A stretch of DNA of 64,000 bases from Oceanicola sp. (lineage in GTDB: Bacteria > Pseudomonadota > Alphaproteobacteria > Rhodobacterales > Rhodobacteraceae), in contig CP051231.1 in assembly GCA_017792405.1 (NCBI GenBank), forward strand, positions 742,398 to 806,397. The letters are read 5' to 3'. Below, in pieces: positions 34,741-44,009 of the stretch. Within the stretch, counting starts at the first letter, position 1. Every line of letters starts with the position of its first letter. The notes under the pieces were generated by a model. That model ran no database searches. It was not told the DNA's origin and worked only from the letters and a program-made list of their open reading frames with translations. The translations under genes and the position numbers were made by a program.

Positions 34741-36129
34741 TCAGACGCCGTTGTTGCAGGTGCCGAGGTCGCCGCCGGCGAACATCGGGTGATCCGGCTC
34801 GTACCAGACCTGATCCACGGGCGTGACTTCGACCACTTCGAGCAAGTCGAACTCGGAAGTCGGGTTCTCTTTGCCCTTGGTGACCAGCACGTCCTTGAAG
34901 CACTGGTGGTCGGCGGCGCGGTACAGCGTTTTGCCGTTGCCGAGGCCATCGAACACGAGGCCCGAGTTGGAGGCGCTGTCGATGCCGTCCAGCGAGGAGC
35001 CGTCGCCCTCGAGGGCAGCCACCACGGCGCAGGGCTCGAAGGTGCCGGCGCGCTCGACGGCGTCGGCATAGAGCAGGGTCTGCACGTAGCAGGTGTGCGC
35101 AGCCTGGCTCGGCGGGAAGCCGTACTTGGTGCCGAAGGACTTCACAAAGGCCTTGGTGCCCTCGTCCTGCAGCGACCACTGCCAGTTGCACGAACCGAGG
35201 ATGCCCTTGATGTTCTCACCGGCGCCCTTGGCCATCAGCTCGGAGTAGAGCGGCACGACGATCTCGAAGTTCTTGCCGTTCACCTGCTTGTCGCGCAGGC
35301 CGAACTGGACGGCGTTGGTCAGCGAGTTGACCATGTTGCCGCCGTAGTGATTGAGCACCAGCACGTCTGCGCCGGAGTTCAGCACGGGGGCGATGTAGGA
35401 GGAGAAGTCGGTTGCCGCCAGCGGCGTCAGCACGTTCTCGACGGTCTCCCAGCCCAGGGCCTCGGTGGAGGCCTGGATCGACTCCTGCTGGGTCCAGCCC
35501 CAGGTGTAGTCGGCGGTCAGGTGATAGGCGCGGCGCTCCTTGCCATACTCGTTGGCCAGCACCGGAGCCAGCGCGGCGCCGGACATGTAGGCATCGAAGA
35601 AGTGGCGGAAGCCGTTGGCCTTCTTGTCCTTGCCGGTGGTGTCGTTGGAGTGGGTGAGGCCGGCCATGAAGATGACGCCGGCTTCCTGGCAGAGGCCCTG
35701 AACGGCCACGGCCACGCCCGAGGAGGAGCCGCCGGAGATCATCACCGCGCCGTCCTTCTCGATCATGGACTTGGCGGAGGCGCGGGCAGCGTCAGACTTG
35801 GTCTGGGTGTCGCCGGTGACGAAGGCCACCTTCTTGCCGAGGATGCCGTTGCCCTTCAGGTTCTTCATCGAGAAGGTGTTCATCATGCCACCGTCGCCTT
35901 CACCGTTCAGGTGCTCGACGGCGAGTTCGAAGGCGCGCAGCTCGTCGGCGCCCTCGTCGGCGTAGGGGCCGGACTGGGGCACGTTGAAGCCCAGCGTCAC
36001 GGTATCGCCGGTGGGCTCGTTGACGTAGGCGTTGGCACGGCTGGTGAAGATGGTGGGCAGGGCGAGGCCCGCACCGGCAACGGCGCCGGTTTTCAGCACG
36101 CCACGGCGTGTGAACTTGGATGTCGACAT
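34741..36129 (-). CDS. Branched-chain amino acid type ABC transporter substrate-binding protein, Tat signal
   Basis: A 462-residue periplasmic binding protein of the HAAT/LivK family. The N-terminus KFTRRGVLKTG has a twin-arginine motif (Arg 8 and 9) with a hydrophobic core ending SRANA, so export is probably by Tat in folded form. The body has the type I fold pattern, VTLGFNVPQSGPYADEG, FVTGDTQTKSDAARASAKSM and GGSSSGVAVAVQGLCQEAG. GGGAGGAC precedes ATG 36129. It leads the livHMGF-acs unit; the ligand is inferred to be a short-chain carboxylate rather than an amino acid because acs and a ScfR-like regulator flank it. Confidence 0.9.
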   Translation of the reverse strand: MSTSKFTRRGVLKTGAVAGAGLALPTIFTSRANAYVNEPTGDTVTLGFNVPQSGPYADEGADELRAFELAVEHLNGEGDGGMMNTFSMKNLKGNGILGKKVAFVTGDTQTKSDAARASAKSMIEKDGAVMISGGSSSGVAVAVQGLCQEAGVIFMAGLTHSNDTTGKDKKANGFRHFFDAYMSGAALAPVLANEYGKERRAYHLTADYTWGWTQQESIQASTEALGWETVENVLTPLAATDFSSYIAPVLNSGADVLVLNHYGGNMVNSLTNAVQFGLRDKQVNGKNFEIVVPLYSELMAKGAGENIKGILGSCNWQWSLQDEGTKAFVKSFGTKYGFPPSQAAHTCYVQTLLYADAVERAGTFEPCAVVAALEGDGSSLDGIDSASNSGLVFDGLGNGKTLYRAADHQCFKDVLVTKGKENPTSEFDLLEVVEVTPVDQVWYEPDHPMFAGGDLGTCNNGV

Positions 36130-36354
36130 GGATGTCCTCCCGTTATGTCTATGGGCGCTCGGGGCTCCTCCCCCGTATCACGCGCCACGGCCCATTGAGG
36201 GCCTGCTTCATTATCAGGTGGTCGGGGCAAATCTGGCAACAAGCGCTTTCATGGAAACGATTTTTCTGTAAATATTTTGTCAGGCGTTGTGGCGAAGTTG
36301 TAAAAATCTTCTCACGCAGTTGCAGCACGGCGTTGAAAAGACGGGAGAATTGCC

Positions 36355-37722
36355 TTGGCAAAGAACGTGCTTACCGGCAGCCGGATCCGCGCCCGGCGGG
36401 CCGACTACGGGCTCAAGCAGAGCGAGCTGGCCGAGCGGGTCGGGATCTCGCCCTCCTACCTCAACCTGATCGAGCACAACCGCCGCAGAATCGGCGGCAA
36501 ACTCCTTGTGGCATTGGCCCGCGCGCTCGAAACCGAACCGGTAGCGCTATCGGAAGGCGCCGAAACTGCGCTGGTGGATGCACTGCGCGAGGCGGCGGTT
36601 GAGGCGCCTGCCGGGCGGGCCGGGCCGGAGAAGGCAAACGCGCTCTCGGCGGAGGAGCTGGACCGGGTGGAGGAGTTCGCCGGGCGCTTCCCCGGCTGGG
36701 CGGCGCTGCTGGCCGAGACCCATGCCCGCGTGCGCGAAGCGGAGCGCAGCGTGGAGGCGCTTTCGGACCGGCTCAGCCATGACCCGCACCTCAGCGCCAG
36801 CCTGCACGAGATGCTCTCGTCGGTCACCGCGATCCGCTCGACGGCGGCGATCCTTGCGGACACGCCGGACCTCGACCGCGATTGGCTCAACCGCTTTCAC
36901 CGCAACATCAACGACGATAGCGCAAGGCTGGCCGAGAGCGCCGAGGGGCTGGTGCGTTACCTCGACGATGGCGGCAGCGCCGATGCGGGTGCGGGCACGC
37001 CGCAGGAGGAGGTGGAGGCCTGGTTTGGGCGCAGCGGCTTTCACGTCGAGGCTCTGGAGGCGGGCGGCGCCGCGGGCGGCGAGGGTGGACCGGAGAAGAT
37101 GGTGGCCGAGGCGCGGAGCGCCGGGCAACTGCGCGGCGCGGCGGCGCGGGAGATGGCCACTGCCCGGCTGGAGCGCTACCGCGCCGATGCCGAGGCGATG
37201 CCGCTCGCCGCCTTTGCCGAGGCGGCGCATGAGGCAGGCTATGACCCGGGCATCCTTGCCGGGCGTTACGGCCTGCCGGTGGAGGCGGTGCTGCGCCGCC
37301 TCGCCAGCCTGCCGCGCGAGGGGCTGCCCGGCGAGATCGGGCTGGTCAGCTGCGACGGCTCGGGCACGCTGACGTTTCGCAAGCCGGTGCAGGGCTTTCC
37401 GATGCCACGCTTCGGGGCGGCCTGCGCGCTCTGGCCGCTCTATGCCGCGCTGACCCGCCCGGCGATGCCGGTGCGGGCGGTGGTGGAGATGGCCGGGCGC
37501 AGCCCGCGCCGGTTTACCGCCTTCGCGATCTGCCGCCCGGTGGGCGCGTTGGGCTTTGGCGCGCCGCAGGTCTTCGAGGCGCATATGCTGCTGCTGGACG
37601 AGGGCTTTGGAGGCGCGCGGGAGGCGCGGGAGGTGCTGGAGCTGGGCACCAGCTGCCGGATCTGCCCGCGCGAGGCCTGCCCGGCACGGCGGGAGCCGTC
37701 GATCATCGGGCGGCAGGGGTAG
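36355..37722 (+). CDS. ScfR/RamB-type XRE family regulator of short-chain acyl-CoA metabolism
   Basis: A 455-residue regulator with an N-terminal XRE helix-turn-helix (residues about 8-62: LTGSRIRARRADYGLKQSELAERVGISPSYLNLIEHNRRR) and a C-terminal DUF2083-like domain with a cysteine cluster (SCRICPREACPARREPSI). This architecture is that of short-chain fatty acyl-CoA regulators (RamB, MccR, PccR). The start is TTG 36355 behind GGGAGA. The middle domain of the usual family is shortened or diverged. It is divergent from the transporter-acs genes and probably controls them. Confidence 0.82.
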   Translation: MAKNVLTGSRIRARRADYGLKQSELAERVGISPSYLNLIEHNRRRIGGKLLVALARALETEPVALSEGAETALVDALREAAVEAPAGRAGPEKANALSAEELDRVEEFAGRFPGWAALLAETHARVREAERSVEALSDRLSHDPHLSASLHEMLSSVTAIRSTAAILADTPDLDRDWLNRFHRNINDDSARLAESAEGLVRYLDDGGSADAGAGTPQEEVEAWFGRSGFHVEALEAGGAAGGEGGPEKMVAEARSAGQLRGAAAREMATARLERYRADAEAMPLAAFAEAAHEAGYDPGILAGRYGLPVEAVLRRLASLPREGLPGEIGLVSCDGSGTLTFRKPVQGFPMPRFGAACALWPLYAALTRPAMPVRAVVEMAGRSPRRFTAFAICRPVGALGFGAPQVFEAHMLLLDEGFGGAREAREVLELGTSCRICPREACPARREPSIIGRQG

Positions 37723-37747
37723 GCGCGCGGCTCACCGGTAACGAAAC

Positions 37748-37780
37748 GGGCCGCCCGGTGAGGGGCGGCCCGATGGTTTT
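37748..37780 (+). terminator. Convergent hairpin between the regulator and phoX
   Basis: GGGCCGCCC and GGGCGGCCC form a perfect 9-bp stem with loop GGTGAG; a short T-rich stretch follows on the plus strand. It can stop transcription of the regulator and perhaps phoX from the other side. Confidence 0.7.
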
Positions 37781-37795
37781 GCAAGATAGGCCTGA

Positions 37796-39700
37796 TCAGC
37801 CGATCAGAGCGCCGTCGTCACGGGTGACCTGGATCACCGCGGAACGGGGCAGGCCCTCGCCCGTGGGCCAGGAGCCACCGGGGTGCTGGATGCCGACGAA
37901 CATGGTGCGGCGGTCGGCCGACCAGCAGACGCCGGTGACTTCGGAGCCGTTGGGGCCGGTGAGGAAGCGGGCGATCTCGCCGGTCACCGGGTCGCCCACC
38001 AGCATCTGGTTATTGCCGTGGCCTTCAAACTCGCCCTCGTTGCTGTAGTCGCCATCGGTCTGGATCCAGAGCAGGCCGTTGCTGTCGAAGGCCATGCCGT
38101 CGGGCGAGTTGAACATATTGCCCGGCGTGACGTTGTCGGACCCGCCGTACTCATTGTTCGGGTAGACCTCGGGGTTGCCGGCCATGACGTAGAGATCCCA
38201 CGCGAAGCTGTCGGCGGCGTGGTCATCCTCGGCAGGACGCCAGCGCACGATCTGACCGAAGTTGTTGGTCTCGCGTGGGTTGGGGCCGTTGGCCGGGGTT
38301 GCGTCGCCGCCGGCGTTCTTGCCATCGGCGCCGCGGTTCTTGTTGTTGGTCAGGCAGCAGTAGGCCTCGACCGCGTGGGGGTTCACGGCGATCCACTCGG
38401 GGCGGTCCATCGTGGTGGCGCCTACGGCGGAGGCGCCCATGCGGGCGAAGATCAGCACTTCGGCCAGCGAAGTCATGCCGGTGCTCTCGGGCGTCAGCGC
38501 CAGCCATTCGCCGGTGCCGTCATCGTTGAACTTGGCGGCATAGAGCGTGCCATCGTCCAGCAGGCCCTCGGTGGAGGCGCCGGGTGCCCAGGTGCCGTTC
38601 GAGACGAACTTGTACATGTACTCGCCACGCTCGTCGTCGCCCATGTAGACCACGATGCGGCCATCGGGGGCCACGGCGCAGGCCGCGTTCTCGTGCTTGA
38701 TGCGGCCAAGGCCGGTGTGCTTGATCGGCGTGCTCTCGGGATCGGTCGGGTCGATCTCGACGATCCAGCCCACGCGGTGCGGCTCGTTGGGGTTTTGGGA
38801 GTAGTCAAAGCGCGCATCGTGCTTGTGGTAGTCGTAACCCCAGCCATCGGCGCCGATGCCGTAACGGTCGTAGCCATCGGGACGCGCCGCATCGGCATCG
38901 GTGGAGCCGAAGTAGCCGTTGAAGTTTTCTTCGCAGGTCAGGTAGGTGCCCCAGGGCGTGCGGCCGGAGCCGCAGTTGTTCATGGTGCCGAGGCTCTCGG
39001 TGCCTGTCGGGTCGGCCTCGGTTTTCATCAGGTCATGGCCAGCGGCGGGGCCGGCGATTGTCATGGGCGTGTTGTGGGTGATGCGGCGGTTGAAGGGGCT
39101 GTCCACCACGACGGCATAGCCATCGTCGCCCGGGGCCACTTCCATCACCGTCACGCCTTGGAGGTTTTGCAGTTTCAGCACGTCATCGGCATTGGCCGGG
39201 GTGCCTTCCTGCTCGGCGGGCAGGTTCTCATCGTTGTTGGTGTACTCGGAGTTCACCGCGATGATCTCGTGGCCGTCGAAGGAGAACAGCTCCATGCCGT
39301 CGGTGTTCTCGCCGAACACCCGGTCGGAGCCCGCGACGGCGCCGCCATCGGCGTTCACGTCGTAGCCCTCGGCATCGGAGAAGAGCGGATCACCCCAGCG
39401 CACGAGCACCTTGGCGGTGTAGCCCTCTGGCACGTGCACCTCGTGGTCGGTGGCAATGTCGATCGGCGTGAAGGGGAAGCGGGACTTGGCCATGCCGTGG
39501 CCCTCGGCCAACGCGGTGGTGCCTTTCAGCAGGCCGGTGCCCATTACGGCAGCGCCGGAGCCGAAGGCGAGGACCGAGCCGAGGAAGCCGCGGCGGGAGA
39601 CGGCGCGCTCAACCACGCGGTCAAAGTCGTTTTCTTCGGGGCGGGGGAAGTTGACCTCATCCCAGTCGTCGAAGGAGAGGTTGTGCTTTTGGTCTGTCAT
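37796..39700 (-). CDS. phoX: PhoX family alkaline phosphatase
   Basis: A 634-residue secreted phosphatase of the PhoX family (DUF839), which releases phosphate from organic esters using Ca and Fe. The N-terminus has a Tat signal with Arg 36-37 (AVSRRGFLGSVLAFGSG) and an unusually long pre-signal stretch of about 35 residues, common in PhoX. Body motifs are NNCGSGRTPWGTYLTCEENFNGYF, KHENAACAVAPDGRIVVYMGDDERGEYMYKF and SPDGMAFDSNGLLWIQTDG. It is preceded by three PHO-box-like repeats, so phosphate starvation probably induces it. Confidence 0.95.
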   Translation of the reverse strand: MTDQKHNLSFDDWDEVNFPRPEENDFDRVVERAVSRRGFLGSVLAFGSGAAVMGTGLLKGTTALAEGHGMAKSRFPFTPIDIATDHEVHVPEGYTAKVLVRWGDPLFSDAEGYDVNADGGAVAGSDRVFGENTDGMELFSFDGHEIIAVNSEYTNNDENLPAEQEGTPANADDVLKLQNLQGVTVMEVAPGDDGYAVVVDSPFNRRITHNTPMTIAGPAAGHDLMKTEADPTGTESLGTMNNCGSGRTPWGTYLTCEENFNGYFGSTDADAARPDGYDRYGIGADGWGYDYHKHDARFDYSQNPNEPHRVGWIVEIDPTDPESTPIKHTGLGRIKHENAACAVAPDGRIVVYMGDDERGEYMYKFVSNGTWAPGASTEGLLDDGTLYAAKFNDDGTGEWLALTPESTGMTSLAEVLIFARMGASAVGATTMDRPEWIAVNPHAVEAYCCLTNNKNRGADGKNAGGDATPANGPNPRETNNFGQIVRWRPAEDDHAADSFAWDLYVMAGNPEVYPNNEYGGSDNVTPGNMFNSPDGMAFDSNGLLWIQTDGDYSNEGEFEGHGNNQMLVGDPVTGEIARFLTGPNGSEVTGVCWSADRRTMFVGIQHPGGSWPTGEGLPRSAVIQVTRDDGALIG

Positions 39701-39773
39701 GTGGGGGCTCCCTGGCTAAATGGCTTGGATGCAAGCGTTCCGGCTTTGCCTAGGCAGTGCTGGAATCGGTTTT

Positions 39774-39800
39774 GTGACCAGAGTGTAACGGTTGGGTGAC
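39774..39800 (-). promoter_or_regulatory. PHO box (PhoB sites) upstream of phoX
   Basis: On the minus strand GTCAC, GTTAC and GTCAC recur at exactly 11-base steps (plus-strand GTGAC 39774, GTAAC 39785, GTGAC 39796), each followed by AT-rich spacer, as in the PHO box of enteric bacteria. A further GTGAC lies at 39808, 12 bases on. The site begins 74 bases upstream of the phoX start. Confidence 0.75.
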
Positions 39801-39867
39801 GCCGTGCGTGACGCTGGGGAAGGCGGCGGCAGTTTCCCGCCGATCGCCGGTGCACCGTATTGTTGCT

Positions 39868-41271
39868 TCAGGCCGTGGCAGGCGGCGGGAAGGGGAAGGT
39901 GGCGGCGGTCTCGTTGCGGGCAGGGCTGCCGAAGGGGGCAGGCGGCGGCATCAGCAGCGCGGCGGGCGGCTCGGGCAGCTCAGGCTGGCCGGGGCGGGTG
40001 CGCAGCAGCAGGCGGCCGCCGGAAAGCTCTGTGCCCAGCGCGGCAGCCTCTGGCCAGAGCGCGGTGTAGGGTGGGCCCAGCAGCAGGGCGCGTGCGGGGC
40101 CGGGGGGCAGGCCGCGCCAGAACCAACTGCGCTGTGGGCATTCGCCCTGACGCAACTCAGCATAGAAGGCGCCGGTGATCTCGGCGGCGTGGGGCATGAA
40201 AGCGATGATCGCCTCGATCAGGGCAGGGTCGGTGAAGACCTTGGGCCGGAGTTCGAAGGCAATCCGACCGGCGACGCAATCGCGGCGGATGAAGTGATTG
40301 GGGTGGTAGCCTTCCAACGCCTTTGTGGTCAGCAGCGAGCAGAAGATATGGCCGAAGGGGGTGGCGGCTTTCATCAGCAGCTCGGGATCCTCCTCCCAGG
40401 CGCGGGCAAGCTCCGAGAGATCGCGCCCTTCGACCTTGCCCTGAAGCGGCTCCCAAGGGCCGAAGCGACGGGGCAGGGCTTGGGGCAGGTGCTCGGCCAA
40501 GGCCGAGAGGAAGGCGGCGGCCCGAGAAGGGTGGAAGGCATTTGCGTCTTCGAAGAAGAAGCTCAGCTCGCCCGGCTGCGGCCGCGCCAGCCTTGCGGCG
40601 CTGGCCAGGGGGCCGCTGTCGCGGGCGGTGACAAAGCGCTCGGCTGCTTCGTCGATCAGCACCGCGTCATGGGTATGGAGTATCGAGGCGAGCAGCACCT
40701 CCAGCCGGTCTTGTTGGTGCGCATCGAGGGTGCCCTCCACGGTCACATGCCACATATGCAGCCGCCCGGCCGCCGCCGCCCGGTGGGCCGGGGGGATCTG
40801 ACCTGAGGTCAGCAGGCGCGGCCCCTCGAAGCGGAAGGCCCAGCCCTTGCCTTCGAGGGCGTAGGGAAGGGTGGTCGCGCTGGGGGGCGGGACGGGGGCG
40901 GCAAAGTAGAGGCGGAGGGAGGGGCCGAGGGGCGGGGCGGCCTCGGGCTCGGGTTGCGGAGGCAGCAGGGGGCCGCTCTTGCGGGAGGTCTGGTAGCTGC
41001 CGGTCTGCTCATCCACCAGCACCGCCTTGTGATCGGCAAGGGCGGCATCGAGCAGGGCCTGCAGTCGGTCCAGCGCCTCCGGCGGCGGCGCGCCTTCGAT
41101 ATGGATCTGCCAGAGCTGGCGCCGCGCGCCGATGACGGCGAGATGCTCGGGCGGAATATCCTCATCCTCCACGCCAAGCGGCCCGTGTCCCACCACCTGC
41201 CAGCCAGGCCCGGAGAAGCTGGCAAAGGGAGCGGCGGCGCGGCGCAGGTAGAGGGAAAGGTCGTAGCTCAC
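39868..41271 (-). CDS. Unknown protein with internal tandem duplication
   Basis: I do not recognise this 467-residue protein. Residues about 5-104 and 117-226 are copies of one domain: each has LYL/F near the start, IPPxH, then a W(Q/H)(I/V) strand with EG, a DRLxxLL helix, HxAVLxDE and a closing SGPL. The third part (about 235-440) has a different composition with PRRFGPWEPLQG and EEDPELLMKA, reminiscent of immunity protein 52-like domains, but this is weak. No signal peptide. It probably starts at GTG 41271, three bases after the lipB stop, so it may be co-transcribed with lipB. Confidence 0.75.
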   Translation of the reverse strand: MSYDLSLYLRRAAAPFASFSGPGWQVVGHGPLGVEDEDIPPEHLAVIGARRQLWQIHIEGAPPPEALDRLQALLDAALADHKAVLVDEQTGSYQTSRKSGPLLPPQPEPEAAPPLGPSLRLYFAAPVPPPSATTLPYALEGKGWAFRFEGPRLLTSGQIPPAHRAAAAGRLHMWHVTVEGTLDAHQQDRLEVLLASILHTHDAVLIDEAAERFVTARDSGPLASAARLARPQPGELSFFFEDANAFHPSRAAAFLSALAEHLPQALPRRFGPWEPLQGKVEGRDLSELARAWEEDPELLMKAATPFGHIFCSLLTTKALEGYHPNHFIRRDCVAGRIAFELRPKVFTDPALIEAIIAFMPHAAEITGAFYAELRQGECPQRSWFWRGLPPGPARALLLGPPYTALWPEAAALGTELSGGRLLLRTRPGQPELPEPPAALLMPPPAPFGSPARNETAATFPFPPPATA

Positions 41272-41274
41272 GGC

Positions 41275-41922
41275 TCAGCCGAAGGTGGCGATGAACGCAC
41301 GGTGCAGCGCGAGATCAAGGTCGTCCATCGTGACAGGGAGGCCGAGGTCGACGAGGCTGGTGACGCCGTGGCCCTGGATGCCGCAGGGGGTGATGCCGGA
41401 GAAATGCTCGAGGTCGGGCTCGAGGTTGATCGAGATGCCGTGGAAGCTGACCCAGCGGCGCAGGCGGATGCCGATGGCGGCGATCTTGTCTTCGCGCGGG
41501 GAGCCGTCGGGCAGGGGAGCCTTTTCGGGGCGGGGGATCCAGATGCCCACGCGGCCCTCGCGCCGCTCGCCGGTGACGCCGAATTCGGCGAGGGTGGCAA
41601 TGATCCACGCCTCAAGCTGGTGGACGAAGGCGCGCACGTCGCGGCCGCGTTCGGTGAGGTCGAGCATGACATAGGCGACGCGCTGGCCGGGCCCATGATA
41701 GGTGTACTGCCCGCCGCGCCCGGTGGCGTGGACCGGAAAGCGATTGGGGGCGAGCAGGTCGCCCGCATCGGCGGAGGTGCCGGCAGTGTAAAGCGGTGGG
41801 TGCTCCACCAGCCAGACGGCCTCGGCGGCCTCGCCTGAACGGATCGCGGCGACGCGCGTTTCCATCTCGGCCACCGCCGCATCGTAGTCGGTGAGGCCCT
41901 TTGATGTGATCCATTCCACCAT
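41275..41922 (-). CDS. lipB: Octanoyl-(acyl carrier protein) protein N-octanoyltransferase
   Basis: A 215-residue LipB, which moves octanoyl from ACP to lipoyl domains as the first step of lipoate synthesis. The family marks are [36 protein letters not shown], the lysine in [10 protein letters not shown] and the catalytic cysteine in [11 protein letters not shown]. Length matches the usual 210-230. The duplicated-domain gene follows immediately. Confidence 0.95.
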   Translation of the reverse strand: MVEWITSKGLTDYDAAVAEMETRVAAIRSGEAAEAVWLVEHPPLYTAGTSADAGDLLAPNRFPVHATGRGGQYTYHGPGQRVAYVMLDLTERGRDVRAFVHQLEAWIIATLAEFGVTGERREGRVGIWIPRPEKAPLPDGSPREDKIAAIGIRLRRWVSFHGISINLEPDLEHFSGITPCGIQGHGVTSLVDLGLPVTMDDLDLALHRAFIATFG

Positions 41923-42109
41923 GGCGCGGAGCTAGGCGGGAATCCTTGACAGGTCAAGTGACGTGGGGGGAAGGTGGAGGCAAGACAATTGAGGTCGAGT
42001 TGAACGAGTCGCCGGGCCGGAATTTTGGCCCCGTTTTGCCGGAAGTCATCGTGGGGTCGAGGGGCCCTAAAAGAGTGGCATTGGCTGTCCTGATTTCACG
42101 GGGATGGAT

Positions 42110-43819
42110 ATGAAATTTTTGAAGAACCGGCACATTGTGGCCGCATTAACTGCTGCGTCGGTCGCCATGCCGCCAGCGCAAGCCTCCGCAAATGACGCAG
42201 CGGCCCTGATCGGTGGGGCCATCATTGGCGCCGCCATTGCCAATGGCTCGAAGAACAAGCGCGTAGTGCGGCGGACGACCGGCGGAACCAAGCGCTACAA
42301 GAGCAGCGCGAATTCGGCAGCCCGTCAGGAAAACCGCGAAACGCAGACGGCGCTCAACTATTTCGGCTTCGATGCCGGGGGTGCCGATGGCGTGATGGGG
42401 CGGCGCTCGCGCGCGGCGGTCACGGCGTTTCAGGCGCATCTGGGCTACCCGCCGACCGGGCAGCTCACGGTCTATGAGCGCAACTTCCTGATGTCGGCCT
42501 ACCACCGCGCCCAGGCGGGCGGCCCTGCCGTGGCGCAATTGGCGGCCTCCAACCCGCTGGGCATGCGCGGCGTGCTGCTCACGTGGCGCGACGAGGCCGG
42601 GGCCGGGATGCCGGGCGTTCAGAGCGCCGCGGTCTCGCAATGGGGCCTGCCGCCGGTGGTGGCGCAATCCGTGCATGAGATCGCCCGCAGCTCCGACCCG
42701 ACCGCCGACCAGCTGGTGCAGCGCTCGGGCTTCATCCAGCTGGCCGACATGAACGGCGATGGCCGGACGGACTATATTCTGGATACCTCGGTTTCGGGCT
42801 CGGCCTTCTGGTGCAGCGCTCAGGCCTGTGCGGTGCGGGTGTTTGCCTCGACGCCGCAGGGCTACGAGCGCAATGACTTTCAGGCCTACAACGTGACGCC
42901 AGCGATGTTCAGCTGTCAGCACGGGGTATGCTCGAAGTCTGGTGAGGCCGGCACCCAGATGGCGGCGGCTCCGGCAACGACCGCCCCGGCGCTTCCGCAG
43001 ACCCAGACCGCCTCGGCGCAGGTGTCGCTTCAGGCGGCCACGCCGGTTGCCCCGGCCCAGCCGGTGGTGCAGGGCGGCGCGCCGGTTGAAGCTGCCGCTG
43101 CAACAGGCGGTGCGGCCATGCCGGACTTCTTTGCCGCCGCGCCGATGGCTGCCTCGCTGGAGTCGCACTGCAACGAGGTTGGTCTGCAGACCTCCACCAA
43201 TGGCGGCTACATCACCGCCGCAACGCTGGTTGACGCCGATCAGGCGCTAGGCCAGCAGCTTTGCCTCGCCCGCACCTATGCGATCGCGCAGGGCGAGGAA
43301 CTGGTGGCCAAGCTGCCGGCTGCCGCGCAGTCCAGCGTTGGCGAGCAGTGCGAGGGCTTTGGTGCCCTGCTGAAACCGCATGTTGCGGCGGCCTCGGTCA
43401 AACCGGCAGATGCGGTGCTTTCCGATGTCGGAGCCTTCGTGCTGCAGAGCGGCCTGCCGCCCGCGCAGATGGAAAAGACATCGGTGGTCTGCCTCGGCGT
43501 CGGCTACAAGATGGATGATCTCGACACCGCTCTTGGCTCCGCCTTGGTGCTGGTTGCGCTCGGCAAGCAGCCCTACGCCGAGCTGGTCGGCCACCATCTG
43601 AGCCAAGGCTACGGCACGCCCGACCGCGATGATCTGGCCGGTGTCTGGTACACCCGCGCCATTGATGCGCTCGAGGGCGGAACGGCGGCGGTGTTCAACC
43701 CCGGACAGCCCGGACGCACCGAGTTGCTGCGCAAGGCGGTGATGCTGAAAGGCGGGCAGGGCGCGGCCCAGCCCGAGGAGTCGGTGACGGTGGTTCCGAT
43801 CTTCAATATCGCCGACTGA
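42110..43819 (+). CDS. Secreted protein with peptidoglycan-binding domain and unknown C-terminal domain
   Basis: A 569-residue exported protein. A signal peptide (to about residue 28) is followed by a glycine-zipper stretch AALIGGAIIGAAIANG, then a PG_binding_1-like domain around residues 72-125 (ALNYFGFDAGGADGVMGRRSRAAVTAFQAHLGYPPTGQL). A long Ala/Pro/Gln linker (about 285-345) leads to an unrecognised C-terminal domain with several cysteines. ATG 42110 behind GGGGA is preferred over 42104. It probably acts in the cell envelope. Followed by a strong terminator. Confidence 0.8.
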   Translation: MKFLKNRHIVAALTAASVAMPPAQASANDAAALIGGAIIGAAIANGSKNKRVVRRTTGGTKRYKSSANSAARQENRETQTALNYFGFDAGGADGVMGRRSRAAVTAFQAHLGYPPTGQLTVYERNFLMSAYHRAQAGGPAVAQLAASNPLGMRGVLLTWRDEAGAGMPGVQSAAVSQWGLPPVVAQSVHEIARSSDPTADQLVQRSGFIQLADMNGDGRTDYILDTSVSGSAFWCSAQACAVRVFASTPQGYERNDFQAYNVTPAMFSCQHGVCSKSGEAGTQMAAAPATTAPALPQTQTASAQVSLQAATPVAPAQPVVQGGAPVEAAAATGGAAMPDFFAAAPMAASLESHCNEVGLQTSTNGGYITAATLVDADQALGQQLCLARTYAIAQGEELVAKLPAAAQSSVGEQCEGFGALLKPHVAAASVKPADAVLSDVGAFVLQSGLPPAQMEKTSVVCLGVGYKMDDLDTALGSALVLVALGKQPYAELVGHHLSQGYGTPDRDDLAGVWYTRAIDALEGGTAAVFNPGQPGRTELLRKAVMLKGGQGAAQPEESVTVVPIFNIAD

Positions 43820-43852
43820 GACGCCTGAAGACCGGGCCCGAAAAAAACCTGT

Positions 43853-43893
43853 GCGGGGGGATGAATTTCGCTTTTCATCCCCCCGCGCTTTTT
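43853..43893 (+). terminator. Strong intrinsic terminator
   Basis: GCGGGGGGATGAA pairs with TTCATCCCCCCGC over 13 bp with an 8-base loop, followed by GCTTTTT. It ends the peptidoglycan-binding gene, 33 bases after its stop. Confidence 0.9.
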
Positions 43894-43922
43894 GTACACA
43901 CCGCCGCACCAAGCCAAGATGT

Positions 43923-44009
43923 GCGGTCGTGGCGGAATTGGTAGACGCGCAGCGTTGAGGTCGCTGTGGGGTAACACCCGTGGAAGTTCGAGTCTTCTCG
44001 ACCGCACCA
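43923..44009 (+). tRNA. tRNA-Leu (GAG)
   Basis: An 87-base class II tRNA with encoded CCA. The acceptor GCGGTCG pairs with CGACCGC; D-arm TGGCGGAATTGGTAGACGC; anticodon stem CAGCG/CGCTG encloses TTGAGGT with anticodon GAG; a variable arm (GTGGGGTAACACCC) and the T loop GTTCGAGTC follow. Confidence 0.96.

Noticed and set aside
36130..36354. A RamB-like binding site in the divergent promoter of the ScfR-like regulator
   Set aside because: AAGTTGTAAAA at about 36295 is only loosely similar to a known half-site and no symmetric partner is visible.
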